From contig CAYNOS010000001.1 of assembly GCA_964398985.1 (NCBI GenBank), positions 124,001-188,000 on the forward strand: a DNA stretch of 64,000 bases. The letters run 5' to 3'. This DNA comes from CAYMRL01 sp964398985. Lineage in GTDB: Bacteria; Deinococcota; Deinococci; Deinococcales; Trueperaceae. The position numbers were made by a program, and so were the translations under genes. The notes beneath the pieces were generated by a model. The model had not been told where the DNA came from. It saw only the letters and a program-made list of their open reading frames with translations, and did no database searches. Positions 43,384-52,956 of this stretch are shown here, one piece after another (position 1 is the stretch's first letter; the number at the start of each line of letters is the position of its first letter).

Positions 43384-43908
43384 TCACCCGCCCAGGTAAC
43401 GCTCCCCGAGGATCTTCAGATGGTGTGCCACGTGACCCACCGTGACGTGGGCCAACGCCCTGACCGAGAAGACCCTTTCGTTGGCCATGCCTCTGCGCGC
43501 CCACGCCTCCTGCGGCAGCCCGGCATACAGGGAGATCGACGCCCGCCTGACGGCCTCGAACTCCGCCACCAAGCCCGCGAAGTCGCGATCCTCGACGCGT
43601 GCGCTGCGAACCGCCGCGTCCTGGTCGAAGCCCGGCAAGGGGGCCTCGAAGCCGCGCGCGAACCAGTGCGCCCGGGCGGTGAACACCCTCTCGGTGTCGG
43701 TGAGGTGGCAGATCACCTCGCTCACGTCCCACTTCTCAGGTGCGTAGCGGTAGCGCTGCTTGTCCGGGGACACGGTCCCCAACAGCGCCACCGCGACAGC
43801 CAGTTGGCGCGACATGGTGTCGCGAACGTCGCCGCTCTCCACCAGTCCGATGTAGGAGAAGTAGTACTCGGGTGCTTCCGTCGGTTCAGGTCGCCTCACT
43901 GGGCTCAT
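43384..43908 (-). CDS. DinB family protein
   Basis: A 174-residue four-helix bundle. Metal-type His residues are visible in KWDVSEVICHLTDTERVF (about 60-76) and ALAHVTVGHVAHHLKILGE near the end, the usual DinB triad places. Probably a metal-binding thiol-dependent enzyme such as a transferase; substrate unknown. ATG at 43908. Followed leftward by 130 bases carrying the paired palindromes. Confidence 0.85.
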   Translation of the reverse strand: MSPVRRPEPTEAPEYYFSYIGLVESGDVRDTMSRQLAVAVALLGTVSPDKQRYRYAPEKWDVSEVICHLTDTERVFTARAHWFARGFEAPLPGFDQDAAVRSARVEDRDFAGLVAEFEAVRRASISLYAGLPQEAWARRGMANERVFSVRALAHVTVGHVAHHLKILGERYLGG

Positions 43909-43929
43909 CGTTGAGTGCTCCTCCCTCGT

Positions 43930-44487
43930 TCATCCGAACCCGCCGCCGTCCGGGCCCATTACCTCGATCGGTTCCTCCAACGTCAACAGCGCCGCGCGCA
44001 CCTCGGCGGTGGTGTAGGACGCCTTGGCTGGGAAGCGCAGCAGCGGCAGCCCGGCCGCCCGGCAAGCCCCGGCGATGAATGCGTCCCTGGCCTGGCGGTC
44101 TCCGTGCGCATGGCTGGCGTCGTTCAGTTCGATGGCGGCTACCACGGCCAGATCATCGGGCCTGCAGAGCACGAAGTCGACATGCTTCTGCGCGATGCGA
44201 TTGAAAGCCGCAGAGCGATGGGAGCGCGAAGGCGCTCCCGATACCTCCACCAGGTCGGCGAGTGCCACCTTCCCGAACACGCGGTAACGCCCCAGTGCTT
44301 CGCGGTCGAGAACCCCCAGGAACGAGCGCTCGGCCGGCGTGAACAGCGTCTTGCGTCGGCGGTACGGGAACGCCGGCGCCCGCGACGCCGGCGCAGCGGC
44401 CGCCCTACGGCCCCCGGCGAAGCGCAAGATGCCCGAGGCCAGCAGCACGATGAACAACAGGACTACCAGCAACCTGACCATCGTCAC
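43930..44487 (-). CDS. DUF2726 family protein with N-terminal membrane anchor
   Basis: A 185-residue protein with one N-terminal membrane helix (about 4-23) and a basic linker. A DUF2726 domain follows: LFTPAERSFLGVLDREALG, DFVLCRPDDLAVVAAIELND and ARDAFIAGACRAAGLPLLRF. The domain looks like a nuclease-related fold (PD-(D/E)XK-like: D..E.N pattern), but no activity is proven. Second Met at 44481 is an equal start candidate. Confidence 0.85.
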   Translation of the reverse strand: MTMVRLLVVLLFIVLLASGILRFAGGRRAAAAPASRAPAFPYRRRKTLFTPAERSFLGVLDREALGRYRVFGKVALADLVEVSGAPSRSHRSAAFNRIAQKHVDFVLCRPDDLAVVAAIELNDASHAHGDRQARDAFIAGACRAAGLPLLRFPAKASYTTAEVRAALLTLEEPIEVMGPDGGGFG

Positions 44488-44581
44488 CCCCTTGTTACGC
44501 TGTCTCCACTACACCACGCGCAGTCCGCACGCCGGCCGGGAGGGCCGGCGACGGTTCGACCGCAGCGAGCCCGGAGGCTGG

Positions 44582-47392
44582 ATGGCAGACAATCGAGACC
44601 ATGCCGGCCGCCTGGTGATCCTCACCGACGACCCGCTCGCAGTCGCTCGCTCGCGCTTGGCGGGTCGGCGGCTGGTGACGCCGAACGAGCGCGCCGCTCG
44701 CAACATCGGCGCTTGGGGCGCGGGAGCCACCGGACTCCAACAAGCGGCGCTCCGGCTCTTGGCCAATGGCGAGGGGGTCTGGGCCGCGCCTCCCGAGACC
44801 CAACTGACCGCATTGCGCGCAGTGCTGGCCGCTACGCTGGCGCCCGCCGACCTGTCAGGCACGGCGAAAGCCTACGCGCCCGCAGTGCGGGAGCTGCTGC
44901 GCGCCGGGCTCGGTCGTCCTGGAGTGGCGGCGGCACTGGCGGCCGCGACACCCGAGTTGCCGGTGCGCTCGCTGCGCTTGCTGGAGGTCGCCACTCGCTA
45001 CCGTGAGCAGCTGGCCGAGTACCAGGCCGTCGAACCGGCCGAGATGCTGTGGCGCGCCGGCGCGCCCAACGGTGCGAGCGAGGTGGTGCTGGTCGCCGGC
45101 TACCCGCGTCTCGGCGCGGACGAGCTCGCGCTCGTCGATGCCTGGGCCGCCAACGGCAGCGTGCTGGTGCTGCCGCTGGGCTTCCAGTCGAACTCGGACG
45201 CTGCTCAGTGGCTGAAGCAGCGCGGTTGGGATCTCCAGGAGCACGTGGCGGAAGGTCCTGGGCTCGGGGTGGCCCTCGGCCGCCGCTTCACGGCGGCTTT
45301 CGGACTAGCCGCCAGCGGGGACCAGGCTGCCGCCACCGGACCCGCACGAGCCAACGCCGGCGATGCGCGAATCGCCGCCTGGAGCGCGGACGACCAGGAG
45401 GCCGAGGTGCGGCTGGTCCTCGGGCAGGTCAAGGAACTGCTGGCTTCCGGCGCTGCCGCGTCCGAGGTCGTGCTGGTCACCCGCGACGAGCGGTCGTACG
45501 GCCCGCTGCTTAGCGCCGTTGCCGTCGAGTACCGCGTGCCGCTCAAGCTCTCCTACGGCGTGCCGCTGAGCCGCACGAAGCTCGGGGACCTGGTCTCGTT
45601 GGTCGCCAAGGTGGTGGCGCAGGACCTGCCTTTCGAGGACTCCGCCAGGCTGCTCTCGCACCCGTTCGTCAGGCTGCTCGGCTCCGAGGGTTGGCGAAGC
45701 GCGAGGGAGCGGCACCCCGAGGGCCAGCGGGCGTGGCGGGACATCCTCGCCGAGGCCGCGGTGCTCGCATGGCCGCACCGGGCCGCTCACCGCGACTACC
45801 TGCAGTTGCTCGAGGAGACGCTCGACGCCCTCGGTGCGCTGCCCCGCATCCGGGCCGAACCGCTGGAGTCGCGCGCCTGGCGCAAGCTGGTCACCGCGCT
45901 GCGCCGTCCACCTGGGGCCGGAGGGCGAGACACGGCGAACGCTGGGAGCAGGGCCCAGTTCGCGGCCGCCGTCGACGAGACCCTCGAGCTGTACAGCGTG
46001 AGCGTCGACTCGCCCTGGACGCAGGGCGTCGAGCTGCACAGCCCGCTGGCGATCGCTGGCGCCGGTTACCGGCACGTCTTCGTGCTGGGCGCCGCCGAGA
46101 GCGTGCTCCCGGCAACCGTTGCAGACGACCCGGTGCTCGACTTCCACCAGCGCACGGCGCTGCAGGCGGCCGGGCTGCCGCTGGAAGACGCGCTGGCCGC
46201 CGCCGAACGCGAGAGCCTGTCGTTTCTGCCCACGCTGCACGCCGCCGCCGAGAGCTTCACGATCACCTACCCGGCGATGCTCGAAGGTCGCGAAGCGATC
46301 GCGAGTCCCTACTTCGCCGCTCTCGGGCTGCTGCCGCGTCCGGCGCCGGCACGGCCAACCGCCGGGCACCTCGAGCTGCTGACCGCGACGTTGCGCGGAC
46401 CCGCGGCCGGCGCCGCGCCGGACGAGCGCCACGATCGCCGTGCCTGGCGCATCGAGCTGGCGCGCGAGAGCTCCGCCGCGCCTGACCGCTACGACGGAGT
46501 GCTGGGCCCCGAGCCCGACGAAGCGTACGGGCTGGCGTGGCGGCCCTTCAGCGCCAGCCAGCTGCTGGTGCTGGGTCAGTGCCCGTTCCACTGGTTCGCC
46601 CAGCGGCTGCTGCGGCTGAGAGAGCCCGACGAGAAGGAAGAGGACGTCAGCCCTACCTGGCTGGGCTCGCTGTTCCACAGGGCCCTCGATCTCGCACTGG
46701 GGTACGCGACCGAGGAGGTGGGGACCGCCGCGGCTGGGTCCCTGCTGCGCCGCGCGGCCCTCGCTCACCTGGAGGGGGCTTTCGCCGACGCCGAGAGGGA
46801 GCTGAAGACCCCGGACTCCGACTCCTGGCCGCTTCAGCGCCCGGCTCACCTGGAGACGCTGGCGCGCGCCATCGGATCCCCTGACTTCCTCTCCGACGGT
46901 GCTGCAGTGGTGGCGCGGGAGTCGGAGTTCCAGACCAGCTGGCGGGGGCTCAAGGTCACCGGCCGGGTCGACCGCATCGACCGCTCCGCGGACGGCTTGA
47001 TCCTGACCGACTACAAGCTCGGCAAGAGCCGGCCACTGGGCGCCAAGGACACCACGGGTCGCCCCGTCCTCGACCTGCAGCTGCCGCTCTACCAGGAGGC
47101 CGCAGCGCCGCAGCTGTTCAAGGACGAGGGCGTGGCGAGCGCCCGCTACTACTCGCTCAACGGGGCCGCCACCATCGGCGAGGCCGACATCGACGACGTC
47201 GAGTTGGAGGCATTCGTGGCGCGCGTCAGAACGCACCTCTCGGAAGGCAGCTTCCCGGTCGAGCCGGACCTCGAGCAGAAGGCCTGCACCTACTGCGAGT
47301 TCGAGCTCCTGTGCCGGCGTGGGCCGCGGCTCGGTCGCAAGCACGCGGCGCGGGCGCGGGCCGAGACGCTCGCGGAGGAGATCGTCGAGTGA
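44582..47392 (+). CDS. AddB-like PD-(D/E)XK exonuclease subunit with Fe-S cluster site
   Basis: A 936-residue protein. The C-terminal nuclease shows GSLFHRALDLALG, GRVDRIDRSADG and LTDYKLGK, the metal and catalytic D/DxK places. Four cysteines surround it (Cys667, Cys902, Cys905, Cys911, the last three as CX2CX5C), the AddB-type 4Fe-4S arrangement. The N-terminal half is inactivated-helicase-like and has no Walker A. It overlaps the helicase gene (GTGA) and should act with it in double-strand break end processing. ATG at 44582. Confidence 0.85.
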   Translation: MADNRDHAGRLVILTDDPLAVARSRLAGRRLVTPNERAARNIGAWGAGATGLQQAALRLLANGEGVWAAPPETQLTALRAVLAATLAPADLSGTAKAYAPAVRELLRAGLGRPGVAAALAAATPELPVRSLRLLEVATRYREQLAEYQAVEPAEMLWRAGAPNGASEVVLVAGYPRLGADELALVDAWAANGSVLVLPLGFQSNSDAAQWLKQRGWDLQEHVAEGPGLGVALGRRFTAAFGLAASGDQAAATGPARANAGDARIAAWSADDQEAEVRLVLGQVKELLASGAAASEVVLVTRDERSYGPLLSAVAVEYRVPLKLSYGVPLSRTKLGDLVSLVAKVVAQDLPFEDSARLLSHPFVRLLGSEGWRSARERHPEGQRAWRDILAEAAVLAWPHRAAHRDYLQLLEETLDALGALPRIRAEPLESRAWRKLVTALRRPPGAGGRDTANAGSRAQFAAAVDETLELYSVSVDSPWTQGVELHSPLAIAGAGYRHVFVLGAAESVLPATVADDPVLDFHQRTALQAAGLPLEDALAAAERESLSFLPTLHAAAESFTITYPAMLEGREAIASPYFAALGLLPRPAPARPTAGHLELLTATLRGPAAGAAPDERHDRRAWRIELARESSAAPDRYDGVLGPEPDEAYGLAWRPFSASQLLVLGQCPFHWFAQRLLRLREPDEKEEDVSPTWLGSLFHRALDLALGYATEEVGTAAAGSLLRRAALAHLEGAFADAERELKTPDSDSWPLQRPAHLETLARAIGSPDFLSDGAAVVARESEFQTSWRGLKVTGRVDRIDRSADGLILTDYKLGKSRPLGAKDTTGRPVLDLQLPLYQEAAAPQLFKDEGVASARYYSLNGAATIGEADIDDVELEAFVARVRTHLSEGSFPVEPDLEQKACTYCEFELLCRRGPRLGRKHAARARAETLAEEIVE

Positions 47393-50379
47393 GCGAGCCA
47401 GCCGCCAGGCCAGCCGACGGCGGGGCCGAGCAGCTCACGCCCGAGCAGGCGCGTGCGGTATCGGCGCCGGGCTCGGTGGCGGTCGTCGCGGGCGCCGGAA
47501 CCGGCAAGACCAAGATGCTCGCCCATCGGTACCTGCACCACCTCGACCAGGGGCTCTCGCCGCTGCAGGTCGTCGCCGTCACGTTCACGGAGAAGGCGGC
47601 CGCCGAGCTGCGCTCGCGGATCCGAGCGCTGGCGCGCAGCCGACGCAGCGAGAACCGCCGCGCGCTGGTCGAGCTCGAAGCGGCGCAGATCAGCACCATC
47701 CACGCTCTCGCCGCCCGCATCTGCCGCGAGCATCCCGAACGCGCCGGCGTCAGCGCCGACTTCCGGTTGCTGGACGACCTCGAACGCGCCATCTGGAAGA
47801 GCGCCAGGCTCGAGGAGGCCATCGTGGCCCTGCCGGCGGCGGTGCACGCCCACCTCCACGTGACGCTGCTCAGAAGACTGCTGGCAACGCTGCTTGACGA
47901 CCCGGTGGTCGCCGAGGAGGCGCTGGTTCACGGTCCCGAGCGCTGGCGCGAACTGCTGGCGGCCGAGCAGGACGCGGCGTTCGGCGAGGTGACCGGGGAC
48001 CCGGAGTGGGCAACGCTGCGGGCGCTGCTCGCCTCGGTGGCCGGCGCCGAGGGCGACAAGGGCGAGGCGGCGCGCCGGGCATGCCTGGAGGCCATGACGG
48101 CCTTCGAGACGCGCGACGCCCAGAGGGCCCTCGAGCTCGTCAACTCCTTCCGGACCAACGCGGGACAGCAGCGCAACTGGCCCCACGGCACCCTGCCCGA
48201 AGCGAAGGCAGCCTTCGCGGCGGTCAAGCGGCTGGTCAAGACAGCCTGCGAGGACGGGCGGGTGCTGCTCAGCTGGGGCCCGGCGGACGACGCGCTGGCG
48301 GCGGCGCTGCCTGGCATCAGGCTGGCGTTTCACGCCGCACGCGATCACCTCGAGGCGGCCAAGCGCCGCGAGCGGGCCCTCGACTTCGCCGACCTGGAGC
48401 GCCACGCCCTGAAGGCGCTGGAGCACGAAGAGGTGCGTCAGCACTACTCCGCGCGCTGGCGAGCGGTGCTGGTCGACGAGTTCCAAGACACCAACCCCGT
48501 CCAGGCGCGGATCCTCGATCACCTCGAGGGCGCCGCCCAGATGACCGTCGTCGGTGACGAAAAGCAGGCGATCTACGGCTTCCGGGGCGCCGACGTCGAG
48601 GTCTTCCGCCGCTACCGCCGCAGCATCGAGGAGCGCGGCGGCGAGCAGGTGACGTTGAGCCGCTCGTTCAGGACCCACGCGAGCCTGCTGGAGTCGCTCG
48701 AGGGCGTCTTCGCCGGGCTGCTCGGCGACCTCCACCAGCCCTTGAGCGCCGTCAGGCGGCCTGAAGAGGCTACCGCGCCGCACCTGACGTTCCATCCGTT
48801 GGTCGCCACCGGCCGCATGAACCGAGCCGCCAGGCAACTGTGCGAGGCGTACGAGATCGCCAAGCTCATCAGGGAGCTCGTCGACAACCGCTACCCGGTG
48901 TTCGAAGACGGCGCCTGGCGGCCGGTGGAGTTCGGCGACGTCGCGATCCTGGCACGCGGACGCGCCTCGTTCGACACCTACGCGCAAGTGCTGCCGGCGC
49001 TAGGGGTCCCGGCCGTCGATACCGGCGGCGGCAACCTCCTCGACACCCGCCCAGCGGGCGACGGTGTCGCGGCACTGCGGTTCTTCGCCGACCCAAGCGA
49101 CGATTTGGCCCTGGCTGCGCTGCTCCGCAGCCCCTTCTTCGCGATCGACGACCTGACGCTCTACCGCTTCGCGCGCTCGCTGGCCAAGGACCAAGCGTGG
49201 TGGCCGGCGTTGGCCGAGCTCGCCGGCGCCGGACTCGGCGCCGAAACGGACGGCGGTCCGCACCTCCAGCGGGCAGCTGCCGTGTTGGCGGAGCTGCTGC
49301 CGCGCCGCTGGCGACACTTGCCCAGCCGCATGCTGCAAGAGCTCGACGAGCTCGCGGGCTACAGCGCGGTCATCGCCAACCTCCCAGGGGGGCGCAGGCG
49401 GCTCGCGGACTGGCGCGGTTTCGCGGCTCTGGTACGGGCGCTCGAAGCCGGTCAGCTGGATGCGTTCGCGGTCACCCGCCAACTGCGCCAGCTGCGCCTC
49501 GCCGACATCGAGGTGCCTCGCCCGACGCTGCATCCCCGCGACGCGGTCTCGCTGATGACCATCCACAAGAGCAAGGGCCTGGAGTGGCCGGTGGTGCTGG
49601 TGGCCGATCTCAGCTACGAAGGCGGCGGCAACGGCCCCGGCGACGTGGCATTCGATCCCGCCTGCGGAGTCAGCGTCAGGTTCAAAGACGAAGACGGCGA
49701 GCCGAGCGCTCCCATTCTCCACAGCCTGCTGCACCGCCGCCGCCAGAGGCGCGAAGCCCAGGAGCTGAGGCGCCTGCTCTACGTGGCCATGACCCGCGCC
49801 CGCGACCGGTTGCTGCTGAGCACTTCCGAGCGCGAAAGAGGGGCGATGCGCAGCTTGTTGCCGGCGCTCGAGGCGGCAGGAACCTTCGAAGTCGCTTTCG
49901 GGGGAGTGGCCGGGCTCCCGTTCCCCGACGCCCCGCAGCCCGAACTGGGGGAACTGGGGCTCCGGCTCGAGCCCACGCTGGCGAACTTCGAGCTACCCGC
50001 AGCCACCGAGCCCCCCACGGCTACCGTTACGGAGGCGTCGGACGCGGCGGACTGGGACTCGGTGATGGCGCTGGTCAGCGAGCTCGATCCGGGCTGGCTA
50101 CCTGTCGCCGAGACCCTGCGCGATGCCGGGCTCCCGTCACCCGGAGAGGCCGGCGTGTTCGCCGAGTTGAGCGCCAAGGGAGCGCCGACAGGCCAGACGG
50201 CCGCCTTCCTGTGGCGATCGCCGGCCGGAGAGGTCGCGCTGATCGCGAGCGCCAGCGCCGGCGGCGACTACGACCAGCGCACGGTCACCTTGAACGCCCC
50301 CAGCGAGAGCGGGGCCGCGGCTCTAGCGCTGGCGGAGTTATTGCAGGCGAGGGACGAGGCGGCTCGAGGCGTCAGGTGA
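47389..50379 (+). CDS. UvrD/AddA-like superfamily 1 helicase lacking a nuclease domain
   Basis: A 996-residue helicase. Q-motif LTPEQARAV, Walker A GAGTGKT (35-41), Walker B VLVDEFQDTNPVQ, motif IV-like TLSRSFRTH, and motif V/VI LMTIHKSKGLEWPVVLV and LLYVAMTRARDRLLLS are all present. Standard AddA is about 1200 residues and ends in a RecB-type nuclease; here no GxxD...DYK block is seen after residue 850. The only nuclease in the pair is thus the AddB-like subunit. GTG start coupled to the preceding stop. Confidence 0.88.
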   Translation: MSEPAARPADGGAEQLTPEQARAVSAPGSVAVVAGAGTGKTKMLAHRYLHHLDQGLSPLQVVAVTFTEKAAAELRSRIRALARSRRSENRRALVELEAAQISTIHALAARICREHPERAGVSADFRLLDDLERAIWKSARLEEAIVALPAAVHAHLHVTLLRRLLATLLDDPVVAEEALVHGPERWRELLAAEQDAAFGEVTGDPEWATLRALLASVAGAEGDKGEAARRACLEAMTAFETRDAQRALELVNSFRTNAGQQRNWPHGTLPEAKAAFAAVKRLVKTACEDGRVLLSWGPADDALAAALPGIRLAFHAARDHLEAAKRRERALDFADLERHALKALEHEEVRQHYSARWRAVLVDEFQDTNPVQARILDHLEGAAQMTVVGDEKQAIYGFRGADVEVFRRYRRSIEERGGEQVTLSRSFRTHASLLESLEGVFAGLLGDLHQPLSAVRRPEEATAPHLTFHPLVATGRMNRAARQLCEAYEIAKLIRELVDNRYPVFEDGAWRPVEFGDVAILARGRASFDTYAQVLPALGVPAVDTGGGNLLDTRPAGDGVAALRFFADPSDDLALAALLRSPFFAIDDLTLYRFARSLAKDQAWWPALAELAGAGLGAETDGGPHLQRAAAVLAELLPRRWRHLPSRMLQELDELAGYSAVIANLPGGRRRLADWRGFAALVRALEAGQLDAFAVTRQLRQLRLADIEVPRPTLHPRDAVSLMTIHKSKGLEWPVVLVADLSYEGGGNGPGDVAFDPACGVSVRFKDEDGEPSAPILHSLLHRRRQRREAQELRRLLYVAMTRARDRLLLSTSERERGAMRSLLPALEAAGTFEVAFGGVAGLPFPDAPQPELGELGLRLEPTLANFELPAATEPPTATVTEASDAADWDSVMALVSELDPGWLPVAETLRDAGLPSPGEAGVFAELSAKGAPTGQTAAFLWRSPAGEVALIASASAGGDYDQRTVTLNAPSESGAAALALAELLQARDEAARGVR

Positions 50380-51205
50380 CGGGGCCGGCATACGACTCCG
50401 GAGGCGCGGCCACGGGATTGGCAACGTACCTGTCGAACACGGCGAGCGCTTCATCTTCGGTGAGACTGCCCGCGACGACCATAGGCCAGTATGGCGACTC
50501 GCTTCGCGGGACCACTCGAGGGTAGCTCGGGTGGAACCGCATCGGCACCGTGGTGAACCCAAGATGCACCAGGGCCGCGACCCGATGGAAGCCTTCGCGG
50601 ACGACCGCAGCCCACTCGCCGTCGTCGCCGAGCAAGAAGTCGCCTCTCGGAAGCCTCCCTGACTCGTACTGCAGGCCCCGCTGGGAGATCGACGCCAGCA
50701 CCGCATCGAGCCGGCGAGCCTCCAAGCGCAGCTTCTGCTCGGACACCGGCCCGTGGCTCTGTTCGCCGTGCTCCAGCCCCAGCCCGCACTCGCCCTCCAA
50801 GTCCAGGTCGAACTGACAGGCGAGCCATGGCGCCCACCCATCGGGAACATCCTTGCCAGCGGGAGAGGGCAGGAAATGGCGCTGCAAGACGTTCGTCGGC
50901 TGATGAGCGCGGTAGTACTCCCTCAGCGCTTCGATGCCGGAACGGTAGTACATCAGGAAGTGGTGGGTCTCGGGTCGATAAGGGATGCCACCCGGATAGC
51001 GGAGCCTATCCACCGGCACGGCGAACACGGGGTCGCCGACCAGGTACTTGTTCACCAGCGGCGACAGCCGGTCCCCGGCAACGACCTCCGGATGAACCTG
51101 CAGCCAGTTGTCACGAGTCGCCTTGGGTCCCGGTCGGTGGAGGATGCCTGCCACCGCATCCCACAGGATAGGAGGCGTGAGGGACCGCGCGATCCGCTTC
51201 ACCAT
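50372..51205 (-). CDS. Hypothetical protein with ParB-like segment
   Basis: A 277-residue protein without signal peptide or membrane helix. The segment VVREGFHRVAALVHLGFTTV resembles the ParB/Srx-like nucleotide-binding signature GxHRxxAL that is found in many uncharacterised proteins. The N-terminal part has aromatic-rich stretches (FLMYYRSGIEALREYYR). Its end overlaps the helicase gene by 8 bases, tail to tail. Function not assigned. Confidence 0.7.
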   Translation of the reverse strand: MVKRIARSLTPPILWDAVAGILHRPGPKATRDNWLQVHPEVVAGDRLSPLVNKYLVGDPVFAVPVDRLRYPGGIPYRPETHHFLMYYRSGIEALREYYRAHQPTNVLQRHFLPSPAGKDVPDGWAPWLACQFDLDLEGECGLGLEHGEQSHGPVSEQKLRLEARRLDAVLASISQRGLQYESGRLPRGDFLLGDDGEWAAVVREGFHRVAALVHLGFTTVPMRFHPSYPRVVPRSESPYWPMVVAGSLTEDEALAVFDRYVANPVAAPPESYAGPVT

Positions 51206-51296
51206 CTCACTATCATTCTCCCCGACGCGACTTCAGGAGACGGTAGTAGGCGCTGCTTCGCCGCCTGCGGCCGCAGCCTGGTGAGCGGGCCGCCTG

Positions 51297-51866
51297 TCAG
51301 GTGCTCTGCCCGGCGTGGACGCCCTCCGCGATCTCCTCGAGCAGCTTGCGGTTGAACGCCGGCAGGTCGTCCGGGCCGCGGCTGGTGACGAGACCGCGGT
51401 CGACGACGACCTCCTCGTCGACCCACTTGCCGCCGGCGTTGCGGACGTCGGTTTTGAGGCTGTGGTAGGAGGTCAGCTTGCGACCCTCGAGGACGCCGGC
51501 CTCGACCAGCACCCAGGGGGCGTGGCAGATGGCAGCCACCGGCTTGCCCTCGGCGAAGAAGCCTTTCACGAACGCGACAGCGTCCTCGTCGGCGCGCAGC
51601 TTGTCAGAGCCGATCGTGCCGCCCGGGATCACCAGCGCGTCGAAATCCCGGCTGCTGAAGTCGGAGAAGGTGTGCCTGACGTCGAACTCGCCGGCGGCCA
51701 GGTCGTCGCCGGACTTGGTCTTGACCCTGCCTACCTTCTGTCCCAGCAGCACGGTCTCGCCGCCCGCTTCCTGGACCGCGCGCAGCGGCTCTCTCAGCTC
51801 GGAGTCGTCGGTGCCCTTGGCGGCCACCAGGAACGCGACCTTCTTGCCCGTGAGGTGATGTGCCAT
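51297..51866 (-). CDS. DJ-1/PfpI family protein
   Basis: A 189-residue protein. The nucleophile elbow is AICHAPW, with the Cys near residue 116 and the preceding FDALVIPGG (about 73-81) typical of PfpI. The following His of the PfpI pair is present (CH). Members act as proteases, deglycases or chaperones; the true activity is debated. Divergent from the DHFR-type gene. Confidence 0.92.
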   Translation of the reverse strand: MAHHLTGKKVAFLVAAKGTDDSELREPLRAVQEAGGETVLLGQKVGRVKTKSGDDLAAGEFDVRHTFSDFSSRDFDALVIPGGTIGSDKLRADEDAVAFVKGFFAEGKPVAAICHAPWVLVEAGVLEGRKLTSYHSLKTDVRNAGGKWVDEEVVVDRGLVTSRGPDDLPAFNRKLLEEIAEGVHAGQST

Positions 51867-51936
51867 GTCCAGACCCTAGAGAGGGCCGACGTGAGTATCG
51901 TGATGCCGAGCAGCGTTCGGCAGCCGGAGGTGCGCT

Positions 51937-52497
51937 TTGAAGACTGTCTATTACACGGCCACCAGCCTCGATGGCTTCATCGCGACGCCCGAGGACTCGC
52001 TCGCTTGGCTCATGCAGTTCGGCGAGGAGGACCCCGGGTACCCGGACTTCATCGCGCGGATCGGCGCGGTTGCGATGGGCAAGTCGACCTACCTGTGGCT
52101 CTTGAACCACCACCGGGCGGTCAAGGGCGACGACGCTCCGTTCCCCTGGGTCTACACTCAGCCGAGCTGGGTGTTCAGCTCGACCGACCTGGAACGCCCG
52201 GTCGACGGTGACGTGCGCTTCGTCCAGGGCGACGTCAGGCAGCACTACCAGGAGATGGCGAGGGCCGCAGGCGGCAAGGACCTGTGGCTGGTGGGCGGCG
52301 GCGGGTTGGTGGGCCAGTTCTTCGACCACGGGCTGCTCGACGAGGTGTTCGCGACCATCGCCCCGGTGACTCTGGGTGCGGGCAAACCGCTGCTACCGAG
52401 GCTGATAGCCCAGCCACCGCTGCAGCTGCTCGAGGTGCAGCGCGTGGGCCCGTTCGCGCAGCTCAGTTACCGCGTCCCGCGAGCCGCTGAGCGCTAG
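51937..52497 (+). CDS. Dihydrofolate-reductase-fold (RibD C-terminal) protein
   Basis: A 186-residue protein with YTATSLDGFIATPEDSLAWL at the start and LWLVGGGGLVGQFFDHGLLD late, both landmarks of the RibD-C/DHFR-like family. TTG at 51937 is the start, with CGGAGG six bases upstream. Most such standalone members have unknown substrates. The next gene follows 7 bases after the stop. Confidence 0.9.
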   Translation: MKTVYYTATSLDGFIATPEDSLAWLMQFGEEDPGYPDFIARIGAVAMGKSTYLWLLNHHRAVKGDDAPFPWVYTQPSWVFSSTDLERPVDGDVRFVQGDVRQHYQEMARAAGGKDLWLVGGGGLVGQFFDHGLLDEVFATIAPVTLGAGKPLLPRLIAQPPLQLLEVQRVGPFAQLSYRVPRAAER

Positions 52498-52504
52498 GCC
52501 GCCG

Positions 52505-52918
52505 ATGTTCGATGTCACCGGACCGATCGTGCTGTTCGACGGCGTCTGCAACCTCTGCAACGGTGCCGTGAGGTTCATCGTCGACCGCGATCCGCAGGCC
52601 CACGTGTGCTTCGCGTCGCTGCAGTCCGACACCGCGCGACAGCTGCTCGCGGAGTTCGGAGTCTCGCTGCCCGACGCGGATCCCGGGACCCTGTACCTGA
52701 TCGAGAACGGCCGGCTCTACGACCGCTCGACGGCCGCGCTGCGGATCGCTCGGCACCTGCATGGATTGTGGCCCCTGGTCAGCGTCTTCCGGGCGGTACC
52801 GGCCTTCGTGCGCGACCCTGTCTACGAGTTCGTGGCCGCACGCCGGTACCGCTGGTTCGGACGCGAAGACGCTTGCCGGGTGCCGACCCCCGAGGAGGCT
52901 TCGCGGTTCTTGGCTTAG
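52505..52918 (+). CDS. DCC family thiol-disulfide oxidoreductase-like protein (DUF393)
   Basis: A 137-residue protein with the DUF393 signature VLFDGVCNLCNGAVRFIVDR; its DxxCxxC resembles a redox or phosphatase-like loop. The later segment FRAVPAFVRDPVYEFVAARR is also family-typical. Function unknown. Co-transcribed with the DHFR-type gene. Confidence 0.92.
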   Translation: MFDVTGPIVLFDGVCNLCNGAVRFIVDRDPQAHVCFASLQSDTARQLLAEFGVSLPDADPGTLYLIENGRLYDRSTAALRIARHLHGLWPLVSVFRAVPAFVRDPVYEFVAARRYRWFGREDACRVPTPEEASRFLA

Positions 52919-52956
52919 GTTCGTCGCTGTACCAAGGAGTGGCGAACGGCTGGCCT

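Noticed and set aside
45305..47344. 679-codon minus-strand open frame
   Set aside because: Antisense shadow of the AddB-like gene; Arg/Gly/Gln-rich composition and no domain.
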